In this document: piece by piece, positions 10,854-21,723 of the stretch
Position numbering within the stretch: the stretch's first letter is position 1
Layout: each line of letters starts with the position of its first letter
NCBI RefSeq assembly: GCF_000400465.1
Contig: NW_008806305.1
Span: 1 to 28,214, forward strand
Direction: 5' to 3'
DNA from: Wallemia ichthyophaga EXF-994
Taxonomy: Eukaryota > Basidiomycota > Wallemiomycetes > Wallemiales > Wallemiaceae
Length of the DNA: 28,214 nucleotides
Position numbers and translations under genes: made by a program
The notes under the pieces: model-generated
Databases searched by the model: none
What the model was told of the DNA's origin: nothing
The model's input: the letters and a program-made list of their open reading frames with translations, nothing else

Positions 10854-13456
10854 TCATACTACAGAGAAAGCTTTGGAGTGCCAAGTATCACCCTCGCCAA
10901 CTTTGTTTTCATACTTGGCCTGGAGATTAATCCATCCTTGCGAATGACCAGCATCAATAAGTTGCGAGTTACGGTTGGCGACTACTCTAAAGTGCGATTG
11001 AGTGGGTGGGTTTTGAGTAGCACCAATAGGGCCATCCGCAGCACTCTCAGATGATTCCTTCTTGCCTCTAAACTTGTCACTGATTATGCTGGTTCTGCTA
11101 GTTTCACCCTTCTTCCCGCCCTTCACCTCACTCGTCGCCTCCTCCTTCCTTGCCTCCTTAGTCGCCTCCATCTCGCGACGAATCTCAACCAATTTGTTGT
11201 TAAGCGTAGTGAGGCCACTACGCGTACCATCTTCAATCGCTTTAGTAATCTGCTTCCTGATGAGCGACATAAGCAGAGGTTTGACAGTCTTGTACAGCAG
11301 GTCATGCTTGGAATCGCGTATCTTAAATTTCAGTTTACCGACACTGGCCTTGACAGATTTTACAGTGAATATGTTCTCGTTGTCACTGTCAACACGCAGC
11401 ATAACAGTCACCGAAACACCCTTCCCGCCCAAAAACACATCTGCCAAGCCTGCATCGTTCAACTTAGGGAAACCCTTATGTCTGTTGATGTAGAAGGCTA
11501 TATCACGCAAATCGCACTGAATCTGTCCTAACTCAATCTCGATGTCGTGATGATGTTCATTGGACGTAGTATCGTATGGTGAAAATTTGAGCTGGTTATA
11601 CGCTTCGAATGTTATATAGTTTGGCAAAAGATTCTTACCCTGAAGCACTAAATTCTCAATGACAACATCTATTGCTGGATCACTGTATTCTATTCGCGGG
11701 ATGGGTACCGCGCCGATCTGCTCAACAACAGGTGGAACAATCTTGTCACGCACGTCTGCCCACAATTCACTCTTGAAGGTCCATTTGCCGCTTTCATTGA
11801 AAAAGAGATCACGGAAGAGCTTGTTTATGTCACTGCCCAACTTCTTGTTAAGAGGATCTTTGCCCATCGCGATGAAAAAGTCAGCAATAGTGGCGAATAG
11901 CTCATTCTTAATTTGAGCTTTGTATTTGCTGGTGAAGATAGTTCTTGCAGTTTCACCGATTCTTTCTCCATCCCTGATCACTTCCTCGCTCAGGACATAA
12001 CCAGGTTCAAGGAAGATACGTCGGACATACGCAACAAAATGGTCGAGCCACTCCGATTTCTGCTTATCATTTACTGCCATTTTGATGAATCTGTCAAATG
12101 ACTCGAAAATTGGTGAGGCGGAGTTGTTATTAGCGAAGCGCTCCAATACCACTCTCAAATCCTCAGCAGCAGATCTAAATTCAGGATCAGATAAGATAGA
12201 GCTCGCTGCTTGCTGTTCTCCGCCACCTGCTTTCATAAGACCGCCTTTGTAGATTTCGAACTCTGCAAAGAAAAACTCAAACGCCTCTTTCCAGTCTTTG
12301 TGCTTCTGGTTCTCGTATACCACTTTCTTGAGCCTGTTGATATAGCTTGCGCGGCGCTCCTCTGGAAATATTTCTTCGAGATGCTTCTTAGTCCTATTGA
12401 AACTGTCTTGAGCTTTATCGCGATGTTGAGGAGGGATGTTCTTCTCGTTACCCTCAATGGTGCTCCTATTTTGTGATTGTGTCATACCTTCTGGATTCTG
12501 TTCTTCCAATGCGTTCTGCACCCCTTGTTGCAGATCGCCATCGCTCTGGTCGACCTTGACGGATGAGTTCTGAGCTCGTGTTATTGAATCTTTCTCACGT
12601 TCAAGTGCAGCTTTTTTCACATTCTCTGCATTGTCGTGACCTTCTTCGGCTGCCTTCTTTCCTTTCTTCAGCTTGGGTAGATTATATTGTGGAGTTTGGT
12701 CAGCGCCAACGATAGAGCCATCGTTGTTTTTCCACCCTTCAGGAGCAGTCTCGTCGAGTTTGTTTATCTGTTCAGCGGGTGGACGTGCCATATTTGCTGC
12801 ATTAGCTGCAGCGTCTGCGAAGAGATCAAAACCAAGTATTTTACTGTCAGTTAACAATTTTCTGATCTCAGAGTTGGTGGCAATGAGTGTAAAGATGGTA
12901 CGTAGATGGTGCAGTGCTTTGCATAGTTAGATGTTTGTCTTTATATTCCACTGACTCACCCTTATCGTTTCCTTCCTTGCTGCCTTTGGGAAATGTTGAT
13001 TTATCGAGGTTGGCTTTTTCTGAAACATGTTTTTTGTCGCGTGTCTTGTAAAGGAATTGCTGGAGACGCTCATCTTTATTCTTCTGCTGAACAATATCGT
13101 TTGCCTTTTTTGTGTGAGTGTGATTCACCGCTTTAATCGCAACCCACCGTATTAAATACAGCTCGCGTGTCATTGACTAGAATTTTCCCATCGTCACTCA
13201 AGACATTTATATCAAATGGAGCGTGTGAAGAAGCGTATTTGAGTGTTTGTTGGATTTGATCATTTGAAGGCAGTAGACCACTCTTCAGCGCTGTAATTAC
13301 TGAATACAATCTCATCTTCCTATCAACATCTGCGAGCTTTTAGTTGTGTGTACAACGAAACATATACCTCGATTTACCTTGATATACACGCTGACTGTCA
13401 TAAACCTCTGCTACTGCATCGCTGTCTGGATTCTCGTTGATTTCGTTGTGTGGCAT
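10854..13456 (-). CDS. HAM1-like protein (former DUF5923/DUF4449), putative lipid-binding TULIP-type protein
   Basis: Exons on the minus strand are 13456-13378, 13329-13148, 13104-12960 and 12916-10854, giving 822 residues. The N-terminal half matches the fungal HAM1-like N-terminal family in style: MRLYSVITALKSGLLPSNDQI, then LSDDGKILVNDTRAV and the heptad-like helix around LHHLRTIFTLIATNSEIRKLL. A charged, Gln/Lys-rich segment lies at about 190-330. The C-terminal third (from about 550) contains the beta-rich LVLQGKNLLPNYITFEAYNQLKF region and the amphipathic helix of the BPI/SMP-like fold, then a Lys/Glu-rich coiled segment. The family is widespread in fungi, resembles lipid-transfer TULIP proteins and has no firmly known role. 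The start is the first ATG of the first supported exon; an upstream non-coding exon is possible. One intron uses donor GTGGGT (13147). Family naming is from memory of conserved motifs. Confidence 0.82.
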
Positions 13457-13598
13457 GATTCTTAGTGATCGTTCTTGATCAACAGTGGGAACCTTCCTTT
13501 CACATACATTCCTGAAACTCCACAAAAGTCAGAAAATTATCACATTTAATTTCAATTATAATCATATATCTTCTTTACAATGGCCTTCGAGCTAGTTA

Positions 13599-14940
13599 TC
13601 ATATTACACCCCTTGTCTTAATCTTCATGACGTCATCAACGATGCGCACTACTGTACTTTCACCCAAATTATATCTGCTGAGGTGGTTGCGATAAGGTTC
13701 TTGAATTTCCTCCAGAAATTTTTCAACCGAGCTTTCTAAAGACGTACATAAATAACTCCAATTCGGAAACCATAAATGCACACTCTTCAAGATGTGGTAG
13801 TGTTTCGGGGTTAGGTTAGGTTAGCGTCATTATTTTATACTTCAGTGACATTAGTGAGTAAACTTTGCTGCCGCTCAACATAACTCCTTTGCCTGCAGAA
13901 ATTAAATGATTCAAATTTTCCTGAAGATTCATTCAGTTTATCTTTACATCCATTGTGTCTTCATCAAGCCCATTGTCTCGCAAATCAATCTTATTGGAAT
14001 AGTGCAAGGATTTAATTTGTGGACAGCATTTCAACATCGTTTCCACTGTCGAAGTACTATCACAAAAAGGATAAGTTGTAAAGCCATGTGAGGCTTTTTA
14101 ATGGGTTGCAGTTATATTAAAAGGGCCAACGTAAAACATTTCGATACCTTCCAGCTTATATTGCAAGTACGGATTGAATCTATCAAAGTCCAGCGTTATG
14201 TTACCTATAACCAAATTACGAGCTCTCAGTGTTTCTGGTATCTTTTTCATGTAATCTGAATTTTCGCACTCTTGAAAATTAAAAAAAGGGTATCACAAGA
14301 TGAGAATTTTGAGGTCTCTCTCCAGCAATGTTCATGATCCTTTAAATTGGTCAAGTAAATTGAAGGCTACGTTTACTTTATTTCAATATTCTACCTTTGC
14401 GCGCTGGATGTCATAGCCACTCGCGCAGATTGTCCATCATTGAAAACTCGTCAAAATTTAAATCGAAAACGCCAATCATAAAACACTGTTAGTGGGTTAG
14501 AGTAGTGTCGTGAATAAATCTGACTCACGAGGATAATCATAAGTCCATATCGCCACTTTTCGTTAATTAGAAGCAACTTAAGGACTTGTTCTTTATAATT
14601 AGTACAGGAGCAGCTGGGATCCAATTTTGCTCTCATCACAAAAAACGATGATCTCTTTTTTAACAATAATCATATCGAGCGGTATGTTTGCAAAGTTTAT
14701 TTTGCCGATCTAGCTTGCTAAGTGTTTGTCGTTGTGATAGAGGTATTCCCAACTGCACGAGAATGATAGGGGTCAAGGTATGTAACGTTTCCATCTTCAA
14801 ATATCTCTTACATTCCGAAAATTTTTCTCGTTAGATTGGAATCTTTCTCGTAGGGCCTGCCCTCCGTCCAAATGCATCGGCAGCCATGTCGCAGTGTCAA
14901 CACGATAATCTAATCAATCTCGGCAATAAAATCTTGCTGT
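13599..14940 (-). pseudogene. Remains of a spliced F-box/leucine-rich-repeat-like gene
   Basis: Several protein-like stretches follow each other on the minus strand in shifting frames. From 14580 a stretch reads EKWRYGLMIIL, then a 43-nt intron-like gap (14528-14486, GTGAGT...AACAG), then FDLNFDEFSMMDNLRE. Next comes KKIPETLRARNLVIGNITLD, reached only after a one-base slip in a T7 run near 14281. After an in-frame TAA (14100-14098) the same frame continues with STVETMLKCCPQIKSLHY. A last piece, LKSVHLWFPNWSYL onward, ends at 13599. The 'KCCPQIKSL' style is typical of fungal F-box/LRR proteins. No intact start-to-stop model could be built, so I call it a pseudogene; sequencing errors or further introns could hide a working gene. 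Confidence 0.4.
13807..13824 (+). repeat. Short telomere-like tract GGGGTTAGGTTAGGTTAG
   Basis: Three TTAGG units in tandem, preceded by GGGG, lie inside the decayed F-box-like gene. On the minus strand it reads GCTAACCTAACCTAAC, which also resembles stacked intron branch-point sequences. It is too short to claim a telomeric origin. Confidence 0.5.
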
Positions 14941-15387
14941 TTACCGAAGGTACCAGTGAAATATTGCCTCCGTTTTTATCTCCCCTAACATAGCGAGCTT
15001 TCAATATTTATGTCGATTGTCGTACAGCCTTTATACCCAAGAATGCTAAGTTATTGATGCTTTGATCTAATGGTCAAACTTCCGTTCTCCTTAACTTCCA
15101 ATTATATCCACTGCGTCATTTCCCTCATTATTATTATCGCCGGATCCACAAATAATCACCAGAAAATAAAAGCAGGAAGAGAGATGCGGGAAAAGTGACT
15201 GTGCAATGTCTAGATTCCTGTAAACAACCTAATCGTAATAAGCCGATTTTGATTTTTTCAACCGATTTTCCATTTATGTTTCGATGAAATTGACTAAAAA
15301 AATTGAATCTCAAATGACATACTTGACGCGTTTGCATATCCTACCACGAACGTTTAACGCAAGACTACAACATACTGAATTGCAACT
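14941..15387. other. Intergenic region upstream of the seven-exon gene
   Basis: No frame with coding character extends through this stretch. It should hold the promoter and 5' UTR of the plus-strand gene at 15388. An A-rich block (15160-15180) and scattered AT tracts are the only visible elements. Confidence 0.45.
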
Positions 15388-16671
15388 ATGCCGAAAGCCA
15401 TCACTTCCTCTGCATTGACGAAATATGGCAAAAGGGACCAGCCCTATGATGATGAAGATGAGAAACGCCCAGGTGTAAGCATCTCCTTGCAGCTTTTTCA
15501 AATACCGGCCAACTAATCACGTAATGTTTGCAGGCCCCGAGGACACACCTACGGCAATCTTTGGAGTATGTTTCTGTTGTCCCACTTCTGACACTCTAAT
15601 GATCCACACAGGCTTGCAAAAAGACCAAACAGCGGTCTCGAATTTTGCTGTGACAATTATTGTGGCTTTTACGTGGACAAAGAAAAGGTCTGCTGAGTAT
15701 TCATTCAACAACATTCGCTCATTTACCACTTCAGCTGACAGCAACGCTAGTATCGGAGAAGTCTTTTAAGGCTTTCCAACGTAACTTGCAATATTACCAT
15801 AGCGTAAGCTTTTATCCAAATTAATCACCCAATTTAACACTGCAACAGGCTGGAAATGATTGTTGCTTCAATAAGGAGACCGCCGAAAGTTGCTATAAAT
15901 TTATCAGACCATACGATCCGTCCAACGTGCGTACTTGACATTATCCCAATTTCTGTTAACGCGGTTGCAGGAAAAAATCTTCTTGAATATGTCAAAAAAG
16001 GATCAAGGAAGCAAATCAGTCAGCAAGGCTCCACGGAGCTCGGACAATTCCGAAACATTTGTGCCTGCTTCATCTATTAAAAGGTTTTCCGCGGGCTGTA
16101 CTTTGAGAACGAGAAGCGCCAGCAAGAAGGACCGTCAATATCAACATAAAAACTTAGTGAAACAGCTACTGAGGAAACCGTCCTTAGAAGTGCCAGACTC
16201 GGACAGCCAGATGCACTCTACATCCAACAGCCCAACAGACAGACCTGAACATGGTAACATAGGTCCGGATGGTTTGCGTAGACCTAACGTAATGGAAATT
16301 CCTTACTTGATTGGACAAACCGAACTTCCACCTGTCTCCTTCGCTAATGTTCAGAGACCTGTTGAACGTAGTCTTGTTGGCCCAGTCCCTGCTAAGATCG
16401 CACCTAGCAGACTCTCCATCCCCATCAGGAAGCAAGACAAGGATAATCCATCTAGGCCAAGGCTTCTACAAGAGACACTCCCGCCGTTCGACTTAGGTAT
16501 CAATGGATACGGATATTTTCCCTGTCTAATCGATCCATCAATCACAGTCGCAAAGGGAACGAAAACCACCGATGTCTTTGCAGATGTAAGTCGTCTCTCG
16601 ACTTCAAGAAACACTTTCGTTCAATCAAAAACTAATTGGCCTTTTTGAAGAAGGCAATTAAAGATATTTAA
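15388..16671 (+). CDS. Seven-exon gene of unknown function with paired cysteine clusters
   Basis: I do not recognise this protein. Exons are 15388-15474, 15534-15565, 15612-15687, 15735-15803, 15849-15926, 15971-16585 and 16651-16671, giving 325 residues. All six introns (44-65 nt) have GT/AG ends and the joins stay in frame throughout, which is strong support because most exons are under 90 nt. An acidic N-terminal stretch (YDDEDEKRPG) is followed by two Cys clusters, EFCCDNYCGFYV (about 50-61) and NDCCFNKETAESCYKF (about 91-106). These could bind a metal or form disulfides; no signal peptide is seen. The C-terminal two thirds is Ser/Pro/Arg-rich and probably disordered. The last junction is uncertain: reading through the final donor (16586) gives a slightly longer tail ending at 16648, and acceptors at 16650 or 16653 are both possible. 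Confidence 0.62.
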
Positions 16672-16814
16672 ATGAGATGTAAAATATATTGAACGTCTTT
16701 TCATAGCCCGGATCTGAAAGGCATAATTCAACGAATCTAAAACGGATCAACAAAATGAAGCGAGTGATAAAGCGAAACAAAATTTCATATATAATTTTGA
16801 CAACTTTAAGGAGG

Positions 16815-17147
16815 CTATCCCCGTTCGTGGCAGTGATGGTGACGAATAGAGGAACGAAGAAGGCAAATTGTCCAAGAAGGCAAGTCGATTAGTCCACTAG
16901 TAACCTCAGCAGCTTTATCAAAATCATATATCCTGTCCCACTCAGACTCGTCACCGCTAACTGCTGATCGCTGATCGCCGTATCATTGATGACGAAAGCG
17001 CTTCGTGAGTCGATATGAGAGACGAGCATCACTAGCGCGCTCAAAGGACGATAGGAAATGTAGAGCACTCATATCTGAGTTCAGAGCCGCAGCATAAGCA
17101 ACGAGAAGTGAGGATGTAGAGCTGCTACGGTGAGTGATATCATCGTG
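16815..17147 (-). pseudogene. 111-codon frame broken by a single stop, unknown family
   Basis: One minus-strand frame stays open for 111 codons from 17147 to 16815 apart from a single internal TGA (16985-16983). It contains natural-looking sequence such as STSSLLVAYAAALNSDMSAL, and after the stop SGDESEWDRIYDFDKAAEV. There is no convincing ATG near its start and no GT/AG pair that would remove the stop, so it may be an old gene piece. I do not recognise the family. Confidence 0.3.
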
Positions 17148-18037
17148 TCAGATATGTAAATGGGTGTTGTATAACTCAAAACATCAAGCCATACAAGCGA
17201 AATTCATTTTTGATTATCGACACTCGCATCGTGGCAAATTTACAGACAAATATACCGACATATTTTCTCGATTTCCCTCAGCAATGCTTGATTTTTAGCT
17301 GCAAATTGACCTGCGAATCAAGCAATAGCCAATGTCTTGTAGCTCAATTAGTATTGCCCACTACCATTCTTAATTAACCTTGTTTTAGATTAGCTTGCAT
17401 AACGACACACAAAACTTGAATCTGTACATAAGTGATAACATCATGTTCAATCATTATATAACAATGAAGCTTGTTTGCAAATTAAAGGGGCTTTATCTCT
17501 GACGGAGATATCAACTATCGAGTCGTTCTCGTGGCAGCATCCAGGCTATTGTATCATCATGGATAAGCTACTCTGACTCCTTATGATGACCTCTGTCATT
17601 CTGTAGAATTAGAGCTTTTAACTTTCTTTATCAACATTGTCAACACACGACTAAGCAGTAACTACTAAGTCGCATCCGAGTATTGGCCTTTGTGAAACGA
17701 GTTAAGCTAAGTGATAAATGTCACTCTTTCGCGAACAGAAACGCCGCTGCTCCATAATTACTTACTAATTACCAATTTTCACGTTTGAAACAAGTTACGA
17801 CGAGGCGATTGACGTTGGATGTTATCATAATAGTGAAATTTTTCTGAACGCTTTTGTCGGTTTAGATTTTCTGTAAATTGGAAGGTGAGATTAACGGGAA
17901 GAGGTGATATGCGGTTGAAAGTCTCTAAAGAAGATTTTCTTCTTTCAGAAATGCGGTAAGCTCATCATTGCCGATAGGCCTGCTTCCCGTAATCGAGCTC
18001 GTCCAAGCTCACCGACGCTGGGCTTAAGAGATGATGA

Positions 18038-18196
18038 TTAAAAGGTCAAGTTGGGCATTTCTTTAGGATGTTGGAAGTGGGCGCATAACTGTTCTTGTTG
18101 ATGCTTGTCCGGGATGGAACCATTAAACCCAATGATCAAGATCAAAACTCGTTTGACGTTATCCGGGATCTTCAACGCAAATTTTGAGCTGTTGAG
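18038..18196 (-). pseudogene. Short coding relic resembling the F-box/LRR-like pieces
   Basis: A 52-codon minus-strand frame without ATG contains KFALKIPDNVKRVLILIIGF and ends in a TAA. The 'KIP...R.L.IG' pattern resembles KKIPETLRARNLVIG in the broken gene at 13599-14940. This suggests a second decayed copy of the same family, but the match is short and could be coincidence. Confidence 0.25.
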
Positions 18197-19910
18197 CTAA
18201 CGGCTAGTGATTTAAATCCATCCCTTATACAACGCAGTCAACTATGCAGCTGGTCGTATTATTACACAAAAATAATGATTATATACGGTAGCATTTACTT
18301 CTCTACTAAGAATCTACCCAATAAAATATCTCTTCAGCTTTAACAGTCTAGCTATACCCTATTGTGTCTCCATCGCCAAATTTTGTAAACATGCGCAACG
18401 TTACCAGCTCCCGAGACCAAACTTTTGGTGAAAATGACTCATATGAAAATCTTTCAACCATCGAAATAACACTCGCATCCGAGTAACACTCATGCGAAGA
18501 CACCCTCATCTCGCGTCAAATTAGCTAAAACAAACCTCCACGAGAAACCGGAGCACCAGGAAATGATGCAACGCCTTCAAACATGCCAACAGCTTGAGAA
18601 GCTTCGACATCTTTGAAACTATTATTCGGATTCATGACAAAGATGAAGAATGAGATAGTACAGCCACGCTGGTTTGATAACATAGTCGGTGCTTTAGACT
18701 GGCTCAGACAATTTTCAAATGGGGCCACGTCCACTAATCAGCTAAACTCCCAAGTGCGAGTGTAATTGCTGCAAGTTAATTCTCATTGTTTTTATAAATA
18801 ATCCAAACAACATGGTTTTGTTTGGTTAGGCTAGGTTATGTTTCAACTTTCACATGTGGTTAGGATTGACGCGTGCTTTAGAGTTCGTTGGTTCTCTTTT
18901 CTAATTTGTTCTTGACTCTTTTCTGTGGCTCAATGGAAGACCGTACTTAGCTGCACACACTACTCACGCCGAAGTGCCTTGAGGGAAGATTTTACTTTAT
19001 TGCCTTGTAATATTCCGAAATCTTTACGCGCTTTTCTGAATTATTGTTAAATTCATCTCACTCCCCCTTTCGCTTCTAACCATAGCTACCGCAGCAATAC
19101 AAATTCCTGAAACCATATTAGTGAAAGAGAGAACGTCAGCACAAGCGCATATAGAAAAAGACAATAACACGCAAAAAATTTGAGCAAGGTATTCAGTGCG
19201 ATTACTCTCTATTCGCACACAAAAACAGCGTTTTTCTATTACAGATTCAACCGTAATTTGACAAATACTAAACACACATGAAGTGAAATGTTTTGCCGGA
19301 TTTGTCGCTTAGGCTTGTGTTCAGAGTGCCTTCGCGATTGTTAGTGTTTTTAAAACTCCCATTTAATTAACTAGAAGCTGATTTGATCTTTTAGGGCCTC
19401 TGTCTACTTTGTTTTCTCAAGCCTGCATTTTGTATGCGAGAGATAGAGTGTCCAGCTTTGAAGAACTTCTGATATACTGCTCAATATCCTGTCGTTGAAT
19501 TTGTTAATACTGATACAGAAGTGGTCGACGGGCTTTTATGTATCTGCTGAACGCCTGACAATAATGTCGATGGTAATGTTTGTTAGATGTGAAAAAGAGA
19601 TTGCGAATACCTATAAATTTTAAATTCATTGATTTTTGGCAGTTTCGTTTGAAATATTCACAAACTTCTGCTATTCGCTCTCATAAGCTGGTAAAAATGC
19701 CTTGGTTTGTTAAACAAGCTCGGTCATGTACACATATTGAGCAGATATGTATAAAAGTATGCGCATAAGTGATAAAAACTCCAGTCTTGGGGTGGTATAC
19801 TCAATTTGCCAAACAGTCCAATGTGAAACTCTGATTATTCGCCGTCGGAAGTATACAGAGAGAAGTTTGACAATAACATTTACAGATGAAAGACTCTCGA
19901 TCATCAGAGC

Positions 19911-20131
19911 CTATAGCATGGCTTCGGAGACGTGTAAGATGATCCAACGGCACGAAGGCTCGTCCTGATACGATGTTACAGCGTCTTCGAAGTGTGAGGG
20001 GCATTTTGGGCTGCTAGCTGTATTCACTCACTGGATTTCTCCAGCCTTTCGTAGATATTTGGGAACTGCTGCGTGGTAGCGCCGGGTCTGAAGAAGATTC
20101 TAAAGTCCGAGGGATATCGTTTGTATGTCAT
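19911..20131 (-). CDS. Small two-exon protein of 57 residues, unknown function
   Basis: Exons on the minus strand are 20131-20032 and 19984-19911, joined across a 47-nt intron (GTGAGT...CGAAG) of the length usual here. The product is 57 residues, beginning MTYKRYPSDFRIFFRPGATT and ending IILHVSEAML. It has no signal peptide or membrane segment; it is mixed charged and aromatic, as in a small folded or subunit-type protein. The frame upstream of the ATG has no other ATG, and a TATAA sequence lies about 55 bp upstream. I do not recognise the family. The main doubt is size: a gene this short can arise by chance, although the strong donor and in-phase join argue otherwise. Confidence 0.42.
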
Positions 20132-20466
20132 TGGGATTTTCAGAAGATTGTGAGGGTGTGAGAGCGATTTAATGGAGGTGATCTTATAAACATAACGAGA
20201 AAATCATTGAATTTGATTTGTCTCAGATGTGATGTGCGTATATTTAGGACTTGAGTTTCATTAACGCACTGCGTACCGCGCACCACGCACTAAACTAATA
20301 GGCCAACGGTATGACGCACATTCACACTGTCCGCTTATACGGGAATAAAGTGCGAAAGTGTATTTTAGTAGAAATGTGACAATTACAATACAATGATCCA
20401 TTTTCTATAATCTATAGTTTTTATTTTACAACATTCATTAGATAATCTATGAGATCGCTCATACTC
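20132..20466. other. Promoter of the 57-residue gene and 3' region of the arrestin-like gene
   Basis: Both flanking genes are on the minus strand. The stretch holds a locally GC-rich patch (about 20268-20340, with repeated CGCAC motifs) between AT-rich flanks, and a TATAA box near 20188. No coding frame is seen. Confidence 0.45.
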
Positions 20467-21666
20467 CTAATCGTAAAGATACTTTGGCGGATCATTGCGC
20501 TTGCTTAATTCGAAATCATTCGGAGACACATAGAAACCCTCTTTTTCTACTCTTCCACTCCTACTCTTCCCAATCGGCGACACTATATCGTGAATTGACA
20601 TCGCAACGGCCTTTGCCTCCTCGTAGCTCTTGGTGCAATTGCAGCTCTCCTGTCTCTCCTTGCCTATACCAGCATACTTTCTCTCATCATTCTCGCAGAG
20701 GCGCTCCATTTTGACATGATCTTCATAACGTGGTAACAGAACTGAGTCAAACGATAGCAAACAGTGCGGTATTCTGACCGGGAGTGCTATCCTTGCCCTG
20801 TATACTAACGGATTGGAATGAGTGCTGTGCCAAATTTCAAGAACGAGCTTATGCGTCGATCTGATTGCGCAGTCTGTATAATCGCAATGACTGCCTCTTA
20901 TTACTGTGTCGTCTGGCAACCTAGCCAGGTATCTCGCCTTAATTGGATAAGTTTGGCTCAGACGGTCTGGCAAGATGTTCGAATTGAGTGTGTTAGTGCC
21001 TTGATTGAGTATAGCGACTGTTTTTGGAGGCAGCGTCTCCTTGTAATGCTGATCATTGCGAGAAAAGAGCATCGTAGCCTGCTCTACGCTTAGCCGTATA
21101 CCATGCACCCTCAAATCGGCTACAGCTTGTGGGAGGTGCATCTCCATTTCGATGACGCAACTCACAGTAAGATGCCTTGTATTGAAAGCCACCTCCACAG
21201 GCCCCAGGCCTTCTATCGATGACTGCACGCTTTCACCGAAGGGAATATATCCCCAGCCGATCGGATGAGCAGCGAAAAGGAGGTCGAGTTTGCGAGAGAG
21301 CGGGAGCGCTATCCATTCATTGAATATCACCGTCGCTTTAAGATATTGGAAGCAAGTGCCGTGCGAGTGCCTCTCATAGACGAATGTATTTGGAATGTAG
21401 AAGAAGAAGTCGAGCTCGTGCACGCCGGCGTCGAGCGTCTCTTCTCCGCAGATATTGAACCTCTCCGATAGCAACTCGTGCTTCTCCTTGCCTCTGCTCA
21501 GGTGCACTTCCTCGACGCACTTGAGATCGACGTCTATCGACTTGATGAATCTCTTGGTCGGGAGGTTGAGCGTCGCTATCCCAGCCAGCTCCTTCTCTGG
21601 CTCGTCTGGGCTGTGCGTAATGACATTGTGGGATCTCGGTAAATCTATGTGCAGTGTTGCTGGCAT
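20467..21666 (-). CDS. Arrestin-like protein with C-terminal PPxY motif
   Basis: A single coding exon gives 399 residues. The N-terminal part has arrestin-N-like beta-sheet sequence (AGIATLNLPTKRFIKSIDVDL), followed by an extracellular-adaptor-type loop and an arrestin-C-like second lobe with the R-x-x-HKLVLEIWHS strand. The protein ends ...NDPPKYLYD, and PPKY (393-396) fits the PPxY motif bound by WW domains of Rsp5/Nedd4 ubiquitin ligases. In fungi, alpha-arrestins of this sort recruit Rsp5 to plasma-membrane transporters and trigger their endocytosis. The fold assignment rests on motif style rather than a search. A 5' UTR intron is likely (listed separately). Possible client transporters include those in this window, but that is speculation. 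Confidence 0.72.
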   Translation of the reverse strand: MPATLHIDLPRSHNVITHSPDEPEKELAGIATLNLPTKRFIKSIDVDLKCVEEVHLSRGKEKHELLSERFNICGEETLDAGVHELDFFFYIPNTFVYERHSHGTCFQYLKATVIFNEWIALPLSRKLDLLFAAHPIGWGYIPFGESVQSSIEGLGPVEVAFNTRHLTVSCVIEMEMHLPQAVADLRVHGIRLSVEQATMLFSRNDQHYKETLPPKTVAILNQGTNTLNSNILPDRLSQTYPIKARYLARLPDDTVIRGSHCDYTDCAIRSTHKLVLEIWHSTHSNPLVYRARIALPVRIPHCLLSFDSVLLPRYEDHVKMERLCENDERKYAGIGKERQESCNCTKSYEEAKAVAMSIHDIVSPIGKSRSGRVEKEGFYVSPNDFELSKRNDPPKYLYD

Positions 21667-21723
21667 CTCACTACATGGCGGTGTGGGAAAAGACGGTGAC
21701 CGCAGGAGACAGATGAATGAATT

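Larger units (their letters stand above)
16672..19910. other. Gene-poor region with scattered coding relics
   Basis: About 3.2 kb without an intact gene. It contains two relic frames listed separately (16815-17147 and 18038-18196). Weaker protein-like minus-strand stretches lie at about 18525-18734 (contains SKAPTMLSNQRGCTISFF) and 19024-19275 (a hydrophobic piece around VSGICIAAVAMVRS). Neither has a convincing start or spliced partner. The rest is AT-rich with stops in all frames, and I see no RNA gene in it. Confidence 0.5.

Noticed and set aside
15310-15501. A minus-strand hydrophobic frame that looks like a membrane segment
   Set aside because: It is antisense to the first exon and intron of the seven-exon gene, whose six in-phase junctions are better supported.
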